In this document: positions 54,411 through 64,000 of the stretch, in pieces
Layout: every line of letters starts with the position of its first letter
How positions within the stretch are numbered: position 1 is the first letter of the stretch
Source: Piezodorus guildinii
Taxonomy: Eukaryota > Arthropoda > Insecta > Hemiptera > Pentatomidae
Direction of reading: 5' to 3'
DNA: 64,000 nucleotides
Assembly: GCA_023052935.1 (NCBI GenBank)
Contig: CM041293.1
Location: 173,219,600 to 173,283,599, forward strand
Notes under the pieces: model-generated
What the model saw: the letters and a program-made list of their open reading frames with translations, nothing else
Database searches by the model: none
What the model was told of the DNA's origin: nothing
Made by a program: the position numbers and the translations under genes

Positions 54411-54510
54411 CTGACAACGACAGAATGGTTAACCGAATCTGTAATGATACGGTGAAGGTTTGATTACAGACGCGGGGAGCGTTAGTGTCGGTGTTAAGGG
54501 AGTGAATAAT
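54411..54510 (-). other. Candidate 5' untranslated exon 1 of the zinc-finger gene
   Basis: A GC-richer stretch (minus strand: ctccccgcgtctgtaatcaa, then ggttaaccattctgtcgttg and tcag) ends at a consensus donor CAG|GTAAGAATCG. Exon 2 begins only one base before its ATG, so a non-coding first exon is required, and this is the best donor upstream. The transcription start is not visible; the outer limit is a guess. Confidence 0.5.
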
Positions 54511-54909
54511 CGACTTTAATTGTTTACATTCTTATCTAATTTTTATTTTATCAATGCACAATTATTTTTTAGCTAAAGATTAATAAGATATTAAAAGGTG
54601 TAATAGCTAAAACTTTTAGCCTAAAAGACGGAGCTTAAAAATTCATTTTCAGTTCAAGGTGTTTGATTTATACTAGTAAATTTAAATTCTATCTGAAAGA
54701 AGTCATAAGCATACCCATGATTTTCTCAAGTTAGTAGGTTTCCAAAACACTTTTTATTTTTATAAATGAAAAAAAAGAAGGTGTGTTATTAGAAGTATAA
54801 GCAGTCTCAGAAAAAATAATAAAAATGAGTAAAAAAATGGAGGTATTATGATAAAAGGTGTGGTTACTTTTATTATAGTACATTATTTTAATCGCTCATT
54901 TTGGGGTTC

Positions 54910-55140
54910 ATCTGTGGTGAAGTAGCTAGCATAACAGCCTTCTATGCTCAAGGTCGCGGGTTCAAACCTGGCCGGTGATCCTAGGATTTTTTAATGGGTA
55001 GTAAATAATTCTTGGTAATGCTGTCCTTCGGTGGAAGGAGGGGAGAGACATAGTCACTCACAAGACAACTTTTTTCCAATATCTAAAACTCTCTATGAAT
55101 TTTCTTGTTAAACGAATGAACAAACAAAAAATCATTCATT
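54910..55140 (+). mobile_element. tRNA-derived SINE, family S3, copy 5 (with head)
   Basis: Head gtggtgaagtagctagcat, B box ggttcaaacc (54,960-54,969), body tcctaggattttttaatggg and tgctgtccttcggtggaagg, tail aacgaatgaacaaacaaaaa. The middle third of the body is diverged. Confidence 0.78.
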
Positions 55141-55857
55141 TTATTACCTTTTCTTGTCCCAACTATTTCTACAGGGATTTCCTACTTCCACGAAAGATGT
55201 TCCGCAAAGAACATATCATTGTCATTAATCCCATCAAAAACCATTTTTTTTTTTTTTTTCCTGACATTTATACCACTCATTTATTAAGAATAACCCAAAA
55301 AATTGTGGCGTCATGTTTAATAATAATAAGATATGAAGAATAAGATATTCTCCAACTTGGTTCCGAAATTCACTATTAAATAAAAATTTGTGTTATTATA
55401 AAAAAAAAGTGTTATTATTGGTCTGTTCACAGTAAGAACTTCTCAAAATGCCTATTTATTTTAGAGATATGACGGATCATGAGCAGTACACTTTTTTTTC
55501 GTTTTGATGGAGAACTGGTAGAAAGACTATTTTCCATTATTATAGGTTTAATAATATCAAGAAGAATGTAAGAAAATATATTTCCCAAATAGGTTCCCAA
55601 TTTCACCGCTAAATCTAAAATTTCCAGAATAATTATAGGTATGTTCTAAAGTTGCTTATTTATATTAAGGATGTGACGGATCATGCCCAGCGCTCTGGTG
55701 AAGACCTGATTAGTGGAACGGAAAATGTGTAATACGCATGTCGGTATTTTAGCTGTAAGCAAAAATTGTTTATCACTAAAAAAAAAATTAAAAACTTAGT
55801 TTGCCATTATTATTCATAAATGTGGCAAATAAATCACGCTTTTTAAATTACGTAGTA
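55141..55857. other. AT-rich spacer
   Basis: Two loosely similar blocks (gatatgacggatcatgagca near 55,465; gatgtgacggatcatgccca near 55,669) suggest a diverged tandem repeat of about 200 bp. No gene. Confidence 0.45.
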
Positions 55858-55866
55858 TACTATTTT

Positions 55867-56088
55867 TTGTTGGAAGGAATTAGTCCGGATGGCGGTCAGT
55901 AAATGAAACAATTAAGTAGTTTCAACTATTTATTTTCTGCCAATGTTTCGACCATGAATGACCCATAATGGGGTCGGAACGTTGGCAGAAAATAAATGGT
56001 TGAAACTAGTTAACTGCTTCATTTACTGACCGCCATCCGGACTAATTCCTTCTAGTAATTTTCAACGGTCAACTAATTATATCCACTG
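55867..56088 (-). mobile_element. Palindromic element, family F, copy 2
   Basis: Inverted arms from about 55,872 (ggaaggaattagtccggatg) to about 56,052 meet around gacccataatggggtc, with gccaatgtttcgacc and ggtcggaacgttggc facing each other. The end is ttcaacggtcaactaattat, then atccactg. Flanked by tactatttt at 55,858-55,866 and 56,089-56,097. Confidence 0.82.
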
Positions 56089-56097
56089 TACTATTTT

Positions 56098-57177
56098 CTA
56101 TTTCTCGATAATAATGGAATCAATGTGATGATCATTTTTGTTGTTTTTGTCATTTTTAATAAATTATTAGTATCAAAATCATAAGAATGAACATTTTTTT
56201 GAATAGTTGGGGCGGACTTCCTGCTCATAACAGACCAGACATGGTACTACCATGATGGTAGATAAGGGAAGGCTCACCTAACTCTCTAAAAAATATTTGA
56301 CATAACAAAAACAAATAATAGCAATAGTTTCGTTTATTTTAGGGAGAAAAAGGGGCAAAATAGGTTTCAAAATTTAGTAATTACATTCAATTCTGAAACG
56401 ACAATGTCCGAAATTTTTTAATTTTTGTAAAACTTAATCAGCTAACAAATTGATAAAGAAATATATTACTACATGTGGAACATCGAATACTTAAAATTTT
56501 CTATCTATGTTAATAATTAGAGGTTTTAATGTTTTTTACAGGTTATCTTGAAGGAAGGTTGTTGTCTGGTTTTTGATTTGCTTGCTTATACCGACATTAA
56601 AGTCTCTTTTAAAAATCAGAATGGATAACTGATAGATTATATGGAAAACTGGAGGATTTAACTCCAGGCTCGAGAAGAAGTATTTATGATGGATGCTTCT
56701 ATTTCAAACAGCATAAATACCGCAGATAGGGGTATGGTTTAATAAAAAATCTTTAATGTTTATTATAATTTTATGAATACCTTGCAATTGCCTTTCACAA
56801 TATATACATATTTTATTTTCACACCTTACTCAGTGAAATAGCTTTATGAACCATTTAATTTTGAAATGATAGATTTAGATATAATACTTTTTTAGTCTTT
56901 GGCCATTATCTCTGAACTAATTTACTAATTAAGTATATTACAGTGTTGACTACCCACTTAACAGATGTATAAGGATTGAAGAAAGGCCTGATATGACACG
57001 CTACAATCTTTTTGTTAATGGTTAAATGTTGTACGATTCATGAGATAACATTGCTTTATAAGATATGAAATGTGAACAAATTAAAATGATAAAGACAGTC
57101 TACAAGATGCTTTTTATTGTCAATTTTACAAATGTTATAAAGTAAGACTTCGGGCAAAACTTTGACAATTTTAAAAC
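56098..57177. other. AT-rich spacer
   Basis: No gene or known repeat seen. The patch near 56,560-56,740 is a little less AT-rich but has no open frame. Confidence 0.45.
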
Positions 57178-57190
57178 AAAAGAATATTAT

Positions 57191-57323
57191 TGTGGATATA
57201 ATTAGTTGACCTTGAGAATTACTGAAGGAATTAGTCGGTGGCGGTCATTAAATGAAACAACTGAATAGTTTCAACTATTCAGTTGTTTCATTTAATGACC
57301 GCCACCGGACTAATTCCTTCAGT
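57191..57323 (+). mobile_element. Palindromic element, family F, copy 3, with perfect 13-bp target duplication
   Basis: Starts tgtggatataattagttgac, then cttgagaatt, and then a palindrome from 57,221 to 57,323 (actgaaggaattagtc ... gactaattccttcagt) centred at 57,271-57,272 with two unpaired bases and one single-base gap. Flanked by aaaagaatattat at 57,178-57,190 and 57,324-57,336. It is the shortest and cleanest copy. Confidence 0.9.
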
Positions 57324-57336
57324 AAAAGAATATTAT

Positions 57337-57829
57337 GTTTAAAATGCTACCTAAATCTTTGTCATGTTAAATATTTGAGCATATCAATATAATTTAGGAT
57401 AAAATGCTTCGGGTGACGGTCAATAAATGATAACTGTAAATTGTAAAAACAAACTTAATTTACCGCCTGTAATTGGGCCTTGGTCTGTTGGTGGATGATG
57501 TAAAATAAAAAAAATAATTATTTTTCAAATAGCATTTAGACTCACATTACGCGTTTTCACCAGGACTTTTGCTTCATTGCATTCTATTTGAAGACTTGCT
57601 ATCAGAGTCAAAATGTTGGATGAACAATTAATAGTTTTCATTATTTTTTAAAATTATCTATTGACCTCCACACAAACCATCTCACCTTTCATTATGATCA
57701 TATGGTCAAATATTTAATATTTAACATGACAAAGATTTATGTATTGGGTTTCTTGATGATAATGCAAAATTGCAGTTTTGAAAGAGAGAAAATAAAAAAT
57801 AAATAATATATTTATACGTTTTTATCAAT
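57337..57829. other. AT-rich spacer
   Basis: Nothing certain. At 57,405-57,435 cttcgggtgacggtcaataa recalls the family F arm and may be an old relic. Confidence 0.4.
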
Positions 57830-58340
57830 CAAAATTGTCTCCATTGCTTTTAATACATTTTATTCAACATATAGACAGCTTATCCATACCCTCTGAATTG
57901 AAATTTAAATCCTTAGAATTTATAAATTTAGTAAACCCAGTTTCTAAGTCTCTTTGATCAATAAATTGTTGTGCCGCTTTTTCTGTGTCAAGCTATTGTT
58001 CAGAAGCTCTGTAATTATCATGAAAGATCAACCTTTCACCACAAGTAATTATTCTGAGCAGAAATGGGTCATTGTTGTTTTGGCAAAGAAGTGAGGCACA
58101 AAATTCTGAATGAGTGAAAAACCCATATTTTGAGTTTCTTCACCTTTCCAATCGCCTTGAACTGATCATCGATGGTAGATTTCCGAGTTTACCTGAAAGT
58201 TCTCCAATAGTTGTTCTGGGATTTTCTTCCACTAAAGTTTAGAAAACATTATTTTCCAGGGAAGAAGTCCTTCCGCAACCTTTGTTGTCTTTCAGGCTGT
58301 AATCGTACCCTTGAAATTTTTTTCTTCTTTTAGATACTCA
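57830..58340 (-). pseudogene. mariner transposase relic with internal deletion
   Basis: Minus strand from about 58,240: ENPRTTIGELSGKLG (helix-turn-helix part), FKAIGKVKKL and KIWVFHS in alternate frames, then CASLLCQNNNDPFLLRIIT, then CGERLIFHDN (position of the second catalytic Asp region in mariners, where the usual text is T.DE.W...DN). It then passes, over a deletion, to EKAAQQFIDQRDLETGF and EGMDKLS...KCIKSNGDNFD, the mariner C-terminus. Stops and frameshifts throughout. Termini not identified. Confidence 0.6.
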
Positions 58341-58994
58341 CTAATACTGCCCTGTCCTCACACTTTATCAATGTTTCTGGTCATTTGGATCTCATTCTGG
58401 CCGTTTTAACTTGTAAAATAAAATTATATTATAGTCACGCTTGGACATCTTAGTAAAGGGTGAATTTTTTCCAAGTAGTGAAATGCTACAGAGGTAAGCA
58501 AATGTTTTCTTTTGTAAGACAATTAATAGACAATCATACTAATGAATAATCCAGACATAAACAATTTATTATAAAAAGTGTCTCTTAAATGTCTCATCAT
58601 ATTGTTAGAGCAGATACTAGACCTTAAGTGGAACAAAAAAAGTTTGTATAATTCATTGTCTGATTTTCAATGGTTAGAGAGAAAAAACAATTTTTTTTTT
58701 TTTACTGCTCAGAAAAACTCCAAATGTATCTTCCTGTTGTGCACCCAAAGAAAAAGAAGTGGTACCAAATGAAAGAAGAGAAAATTTCCCAGAAGGTTGA
58801 GAAGTGAAACCTTCAAAATAAGAAAGAAAGTGTCACACAGCGTCATTCTTGATAAAGTTCATTTTTGCTATTCAATGAAAAACATGGATAACAGTAAGAA
58901 CCTCAAAATTTGATTTTCCTCTCTAACCAAAGAAAGAAAGATTATTAAGGTAATATTGGCTATCAATAAAGGATCCCCATCAATTAATATATTC
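58341..58994. other. Spacer
   Basis: No recognised feature. A frame at 58,578-58,772 interrupted by a T-run is not convincing. Ends with the left target copy of the next LINE. Confidence 0.45.
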
Positions 58995-59007
58995 TCGGAC
59001 CTTAATG

Positions 59008-60068
59008 TAGAATAGAATAGAATTTATTTGTTTAAGATTTACATTCTTGTACAAATCAATTCAAATTATAAATCTCTTCAATTGCCAACATGAGTCTAGT
59101 TAATAATAAATGTCCATTTATTCGGCTCTTGAGAAAAACTTGAAAAATAATAATAGTAAACTATTTAAATAATACATTTTATCATTTAATTGATACATAA
59201 TAGAAAAACGACACTGAAATAAAACATAAAAAACAAACAAAAACAATTAACAACTTGAAAAACAAACTGAAAACATTTGCCGTACGATGAAAAATGACAA
59301 ACAGTTAACCTTAGATAACTAGACACTTAATTTGTGTGTGAGCCTTCACAGTTCAAGGTATCAAGGGTATTACATGCTGACTTAGTGAACCAGAAAATGT
59401 TGTTCAGTTTTTCAATATTGTCTATTTGAAGAATTTTTTCAATTTTTTGGTCATCACTAGATCCTGATAAAAATGGTTGTAAACATCTCTCTCTGTCTTT
59501 TATGAGCTTTTCACAGTAGAGAAGGACGTGAAACAGGCTGTTAAAGATAAACTGACCACAGAAAGTGCAGGTTTCTTGTGCTTTGAAGATGAACAGTTTG
59601 ATTTTTCCATAAAGTGTGGTACATTCTGGGCTCGAAATTCTTAACTGGCTCAATGATCTTATTTTTTTTATGTTGGCTGTATATGTCAGATAGGTCTCTG
59701 GGCTGGAGATATTGAAGCTGGAGATAGTTCTATATATGGGGTTATGGTTAGAATTGAGAGATCGGTGGATGTCTATTGAAAGGTTATGATTTTTTATCTT
59801 TTCCATTATTGCATCTCTGCACTTTAATAATCCATTCGGGCACAATACACTGAATTCTTCTTCACAGCCATATTGAGCAGCCATCGATCTAACTTGTGAG
59901 ACCCAGTTAAACTTTATATCAGGGTTCCTTGCATGCAGCAAAATCAGTCTGTTGAAACAAAGTCCTGGCAGCCTCTCCTCCGGCATGATTGACAATCTGG
60001 ACCAGTAGTTCACAGCTTTCTTCAAAACCCTGACGCTCAATTTCGGCCGGTTTCAAGACATACTATGT
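59008..60068 (-). mobile_element. 5'-truncated LINE with C-terminal zinc-knuckle-like motif and 13-bp target duplication
   Basis: The minus-strand frame 60,040-59,327 (237 codons) is open: NYWSRLSIMPEERLPGLCFN, then NPDIKFNWVSQVRSMAAQYG, then IKLFIFKAQETCTFCGQFIF and NSLFHVLLYCEKLIKDRERC. The C-x2-C...H...C arrangement resembles the C-terminal domain after the RT in several LINE clades; the RT itself is gone. A 300-bp 3' untranslated part ends in a repeated ttcta tail. tcggaccttaatg flanks both ends (58,995-59,007; 60,069-60,081), fixing the borders exactly. Confidence 0.85.
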
Positions 60069-60109
60069 TCGGACCTTAATGCAATGTCTGCAAAAAATTA
60101 TAGAATAGA

Positions 60110-61110
60110 AACAAATTTTATTCTGGGAATTTGTCCCTTAAGAATAACATGAAATTTACAAGTAAAGGTAGCACTTCTGGCCAGAAAATGTTAGATAAAT
60201 ATAATTATGTACATAGGTAAAAGAGGTAGAAAAAGAAATGTATATAAATGTATGTACATACACACCTCTATGTACCAAAGAAAAGAAAAAGCATAAAAAA
60301 GTAAAGTAAACAAATAGTAAATGGAAAGTAAAAAACAACTAATTTTGAACACACTAACAAAAAAAAAAATAATATATACATATATATGTGAAATAAAATA
60401 AAAAAGGTAAACATAGGATATTCAATCATTATAATGATTATAATGAAAATTCTAATTTAAAATTAAAGATCAACAAGTGTCAGTTTGGGATAATAGGTGT
60501 TGGAAAAGGCGATATTTGAATGTGTATAAGGAAGAAGCATGACATATATTGGGAGGAATGGAATTCCAGAATGTAATGGACCAGGCAAGAAAGGATCGAT
60601 CGAAGGCTTTAGTTCTGTGGGATGGCATATAAAGGTCGGAATGGCGCAATCTTGTTTCAAGCAAGTGGACTGAGGATTTAAATTGAAGGAGACTGTAGAT
60701 ATAGGAAGGATGCTGAGATTTTATAGTTTGGTAGAGAAATGACTCAAAGAAGTACTGTCTGCGTATGGAGGGAAGGAGCCACTTCAACTCGGCCTAGCGA
60801 TGGGTCACATGAGACCGCCTCGAGGTACCCAAAACAAATCTTAAAAAACAATTCATGAGATGCTTTAACTTGTTCTCAAGCACCCCAGGGAGACCACCGT
60901 ACACCGCGCAGCAGTAGTCGAAGTGGGGGAAAATGAGTGACAAAATGAGGAGCTTACGCGTGGATTATGGAAGAAGGTATCTGGAGCAATGAAAAAATTT
61001 CAGGGTACTTATAGATCTACAGGAAATTTGGGCAATATGAGGTTTCCAGGATAGGATTTGGTCTATAGTAATTCCTAGATTTTTGACAGAAATCTGCTGA
61101 ATGTAATGGG
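60110..61110 (-). mobile_element. CR1/L2-like LINE 3' part
   Basis: The minus strand from about 61,060 reads LSWKPHIAQISCRSISTLKF, then FPHFDYCCAVYGGLPGVLEN, KLKHLMNCFLRFV, then LPSIRRQYFFESFLYQTIKS and SDLYMPSHRTKAFDRSFLAW, then FWNSIPPNICHASSLYTFKY and RLFQHLL to 60,470. This is the typical region after the RT of CR1/L2/Rex-type LINEs. The 3' end (cccagaataaaatttgtttc) is shared with other fragments in this window. One stop near 60,805 and one near 60,960. Confidence 0.75.
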
Positions 61111-61130
61111 GTGATCGTTTAGGAGTAAGG

Positions 61131-61355
61131 TTGGGAAGGTGGTACTTGGTCTCAATTATGAAGAAGCTGTATATTAGACAGGATGAGCTAGTCGGGAAGA
61201 TTGACCACCGTTTTTCTAAAAGACTGAAAAATTACTATAGCTTAGTTCTGCCAAGACCAAAACACACATGGTTGACACACCATACTTGTTATTCCATTGC
61301 TACTGTTTACAACAATTTTCTTCCTGCAGGTTTTAACACACGGCCTTGGGCTTAG
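61131..61355 (+). pseudogene. Unassigned coding-like relic
   Basis: NYYSLVLPRPKHTWLTHHTC followed by YSIATVYNNFLPAGFNTRPW is clearly protein-like, with balanced composition. It looks like the end of a LINE-type protein on the opposite strand to the preceding LINE, but no family is certain. Confidence 0.35.
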
Positions 61356-61668
61356 AAGGCTGTTATTCTAGCCACAATGGTGACCCCGTATGGTAGCCTA
61401 TTGTTTGAAAGGTTTTTAACTTTTATAATGTAATCATGCTGTATTTTTAATATTTCTATGAACATTGGGACTATTTTTTGTGTAATAAGTATGATGGAGG
61501 AGTGGCGTGCAGCAAGCTATATAATTTCTTAATAACATAATACAGGAGTTTTTCACTTTCTATATATTCTTTACTTCCTCATGGATGAGCATCATATCTT
61601 ATGAATGATTTAAAAACAGCATTACTTGAATTTTAGATTTGTAGAGTATGACATTGTTTAACAGTAAA

Positions 61669-62526
61669 TTTCACTTTCACTTACCTAAATATGAAATATA
61701 TCGTAAGGGAAAGTATTGTGATCATGAAAATTTTTGAATTCCAGTTTTAAAATGAAATTTCATATTTAAGGAGTATAGATGCCTGAGATGTTACAGCAAC
61801 TTTTTTTTTTATCAAAATTAGCCAAACAGCATTTTTTTACTTTTATTTTTCTTAATAACGGCTCAAACGATTTCGAATTAACTTTCTATATCGATTTAAA
61901 ATTGAATGGGGCTTTAATGTAATGTAGGTTTCATTCTAATTGAAATTATCTGTCCGGATTTAAATGCCAAATATTTGAGTTTTCTTCCTCTAAAGTAGTT
62001 TAATTCTGTAGATTCTGAAAAATTAACCATATCATTTTATTAGTATTGATAAAAAATGGCTAAATATACAAGTTGTATCAATTTGATAACTAACTAGACA
62101 TGAAAAGAGGAAAAATATCAATTATTATTATAGAAGAGTAATTTTAATTATGAATGTATTATTTGGAACAATCTCTTCTTTTTATTTATATATTTATTTA
62201 TTATAACATATATAAAATTTGATTATAACAACGTAACGTTTCGAGGTACTTTCTTTGCCTTATCTTCAGATCATTAAAAATCATATATATTTCCATATTA
62301 TATCATAATATAGGTCATATAATAATGTACTATTATTCATACATAGCCCCTATATACAAATTATCCTGTCAATCTGTTAAAATAATCTCTACTTCACTAT
62401 CACATAATAATTCTTTTAACATTTTACTGCTAAATAATTGCAACTATGAAGAGAGTCTGCTTTCATTGTTCTTAAATTAATTTTATCAACCGAATTAAGT
62501 GAAAGAGGTGTGTTGCATGCACCAGA
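61669..62526 (+). mobile_element. Helentron-like repeat, family H, copy 6
   Basis: Starts tttcactttcacttaccta, then cgtaagggaaagtattgtga, and ends aattaagtgaaagaggtgtg, then ttgcatgcaccagatttt, where ggtg...cacc can pair. The middle has the family text (gatgttacagcaactttttt, atgtaggtttcattctaatt) followed by ~300 bp of its own. Confidence 0.65.
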
Positions 62527-63705
62527 TTTTTCAGGATTACTTTTCGGGCCCAAATTTGTATATATTTTATTTTTAATTTACATACATTTGTATCATATTT
62601 TTTTATTTTGTATAAAGTTGTTCTTGGTTACTACATTTAATTAATTTTTGTTCTATATGAAACATTTACTTTCTATTGCATTGTAATAACTCAATTCTTC
62701 AAAATTAATTATATTTTTATTCCGTATACACTTTCTTTTAGATTTAGTACTTTTTATTAATTGTTAAAATGTCTCATATTTTAACTTTAAATATTTTATT
62801 TCGAAGGAAGTAAGCCGGCGGTATGTTTATATGCAAATAGTATTAATCTGTTTCCGCATTAACTATATGCTGGCTTATTTTTCTCCAGTTGTTTTTGGAT
62901 GCTCGCAGGTACAGGAGTACCCGACGGTCTCCATTGGGAATATTTTTTCTCTTTTGCTCTATACAAGTACATGCATCGCTATCAGCAGACGGTCTGAACG
63001 CGTACAGCAACCATCACGTTTCTTACAGAATCACAGTGAACTCTGAAGTACCCTTTTCTTTTGTATGATTGTGTTAGTTTTAAGTTTTTCGTTAATTAGT
63101 TTTTATAGCTTTATAAAATTTTAATAGCAATTTTCTGTATACACTTTATTTTCATTTTGTTTTGTAACCTCGTGTTTTTCTTTTTAAATAGAGCAAATAT
63201 TTTGTTTTAATGTTCATTTGTTTACTTTTTATTCATTTTGTTTACCTTTTATTTACTGCTTCTCTAATTTATTTTATATTTCAATCTTATGTCACACACT
63301 GCAATATGGCAGAGTTATTAATTACATCTTTCCATTAGAATTTTCTAAGATTGAGGCAGATTGGTACAATTACCACTTTAGTATTTGATAAAATCTGCTG
63401 CATTTTTTTTTTTTTTTTTTTTTGAGGATAGTGTAGGGGTAAGAATAATACGTGTTATAATAATAAACATCCTGCACAGAAGGGTATATATATATATATA
63501 AGAAACCTAAAACCCTACATTATTACCTCTGTCAAGCCCTAAGGTCTCTATTCTAAGATTCATTTAACTAAAAATAATAAGCATCTTGTTGACTGACACT
63601 GTCTTATTGATTTACTTACACCACTATCAGGCTTCTATAATATATTTTATGAATGGAATTTTTCATTAATAAGATATTTAAAAAAAACAAAACAAATATT
63701 TTTAG
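62527..63705. other. AT-rich spacer, probably an intron of the next gene
   Basis: The patch 62,810-63,040 is GC-richer with a 71-codon frame lacking motifs, possibly an unrecognised exon or regulatory sequence. T-run at 63,404-63,423 and (TA)n at 63,486-63,499. Confidence 0.4.
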
Positions 63706-63851
63706 CATCATACATCACTAACGAGTCAACTCCTCTTCACAATGTAAAACTGAAGGATGAAGGATTTAAGTATATCGTAGGAACTTTCGGGGTCGTAACT
63801 TTGATTATAACCATTGGTCTTGGTGTAGCCATCAATCAGGATCCTGGAGAG
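63706..63851 (+). CDS. Host-gene exon: cytosolic tail and one membrane segment (type II membrane protein, partial)
   Basis: Acceptor atatttttag before 63,706 and donor gtttgt after 63,851. The exon has 146 bp: two bases plus 48 codons. It reads YITNESTPLHNVKLKDEGFK, then a hydrophobic stretch YIVGTFGVVTLIITIGLGVA, then INQDPGE. The order short polar tail, basic residues, about 20 hydrophobic residues is that of a signal-anchor. Codon use and composition are clearly coding. No homologue can be named with confidence; an N-terminal exon of a gamma-glutamyltransferase-like or other type II ectoenzyme is one possibility. Other exons lie outside the window. Confidence 0.6.
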
Positions 63852-64000
63852 GTTTGTAAAACTTTTCAGTCATATTTTAATGTATTAATAAACATTATGG
63901 TTACATATTTATATTTAGTTGTAGACTTATGTATACTATTGACTATACTTATGTAGACAAGTGAGACATTGATTTCCATAAAGACCCTAAAAGAAACAGT
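63852..64000. other. Intron start, window edge
   Basis: AT-rich sequence after the donor; nothing else recognised. Confidence 0.4.

Noticed and set aside
54960..54975. tRNA-like B box ggttcaaacc at 54,960 and 48,391
   Set aside because: Both belong to SINE family S3; no complete tRNA can be folded.
1..64000. CRISPR array, bacterial operon, phage or plasmid features
   Set aside because: No regularly spaced repeats with unique spacers and no bacterial gene signals; introns and retroelements show nuclear eukaryotic DNA.

Overview
This window is nuclear DNA of an animal, most probably an insect. The evidence is a spliced C2H2 zinc-finger gene with short exons and GT-AG introns, tRNA-derived SINEs, an errantivirus-type LTR element with an env relic, and Helitron, mariner and piggyBac relics in AT-rich DNA. 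Nothing in it looks bacterial. The species cannot be named from the sequence; repeat-rich, hemipteran-like DNA is only a guess.

Host genes are few. One is clear: a minus-strand zinc-finger gene with a non-coding first exon near 54.4-54.5 kb, coding exons at 49,706-49,625, 48,292-48,236, 46,907-46,830 and 44,780-43,943, and eight C2H2 fingers in the last exon. The splice phases join perfectly, but one base is missing inside the first finger. A second host exon (63,706-63,851, +) at the right edge encodes a cytosolic tail and one membrane segment of a gene that continues outside. An unassigned broken reading frame at 28.35-29.0 kb is the best candidate for something undescribed.

The rest is transposon archaeology. 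0-10 kb: a LINE tail with perfect target duplications, an LTR folded back on itself, a piggyBac-type element with termini, a Helentron-like repeat, SINEs and a 657-bp terminal-inverted-repeat element. 10-19 kb: gag and LINE fragments and long AT-rich spacers. 19.9-27.6 kb: one errantivirus-like element interrupted by another Gypsy fragment, a SINE and a Helitron whose removal restores the pol frame exactly. 27.6-36.2 kb: a LINE split by a palindromic element with 13-bp target duplications, the unassigned ORF, several gag/pol relics and a second piggyBac relic. 36.97-39.66 kb: an internally deleted Ty3/Gypsy element with both LTRs and a 5-bp target duplication, whose left LTR holds a LINE and a second short insertion sharing one target site. 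40-54.5 kb: the zinc-finger gene, its introns filled with SINEs, LTR pieces, Helentron-like repeats, a minus-strand Helitron holding a mariner fragment, and a Jockey-type LINE. 54.5-63.7 kb: two more palindromic elements, mariner and LINE relics.

These parts do not form one working pathway. What the window records is an order of insertions, readable from target duplications, restored empty sites and interrupted frames. No mobile element here looks intact and autonomous. Coordinates of degraded elements are approximate unless a target duplication or splice site fixes them.
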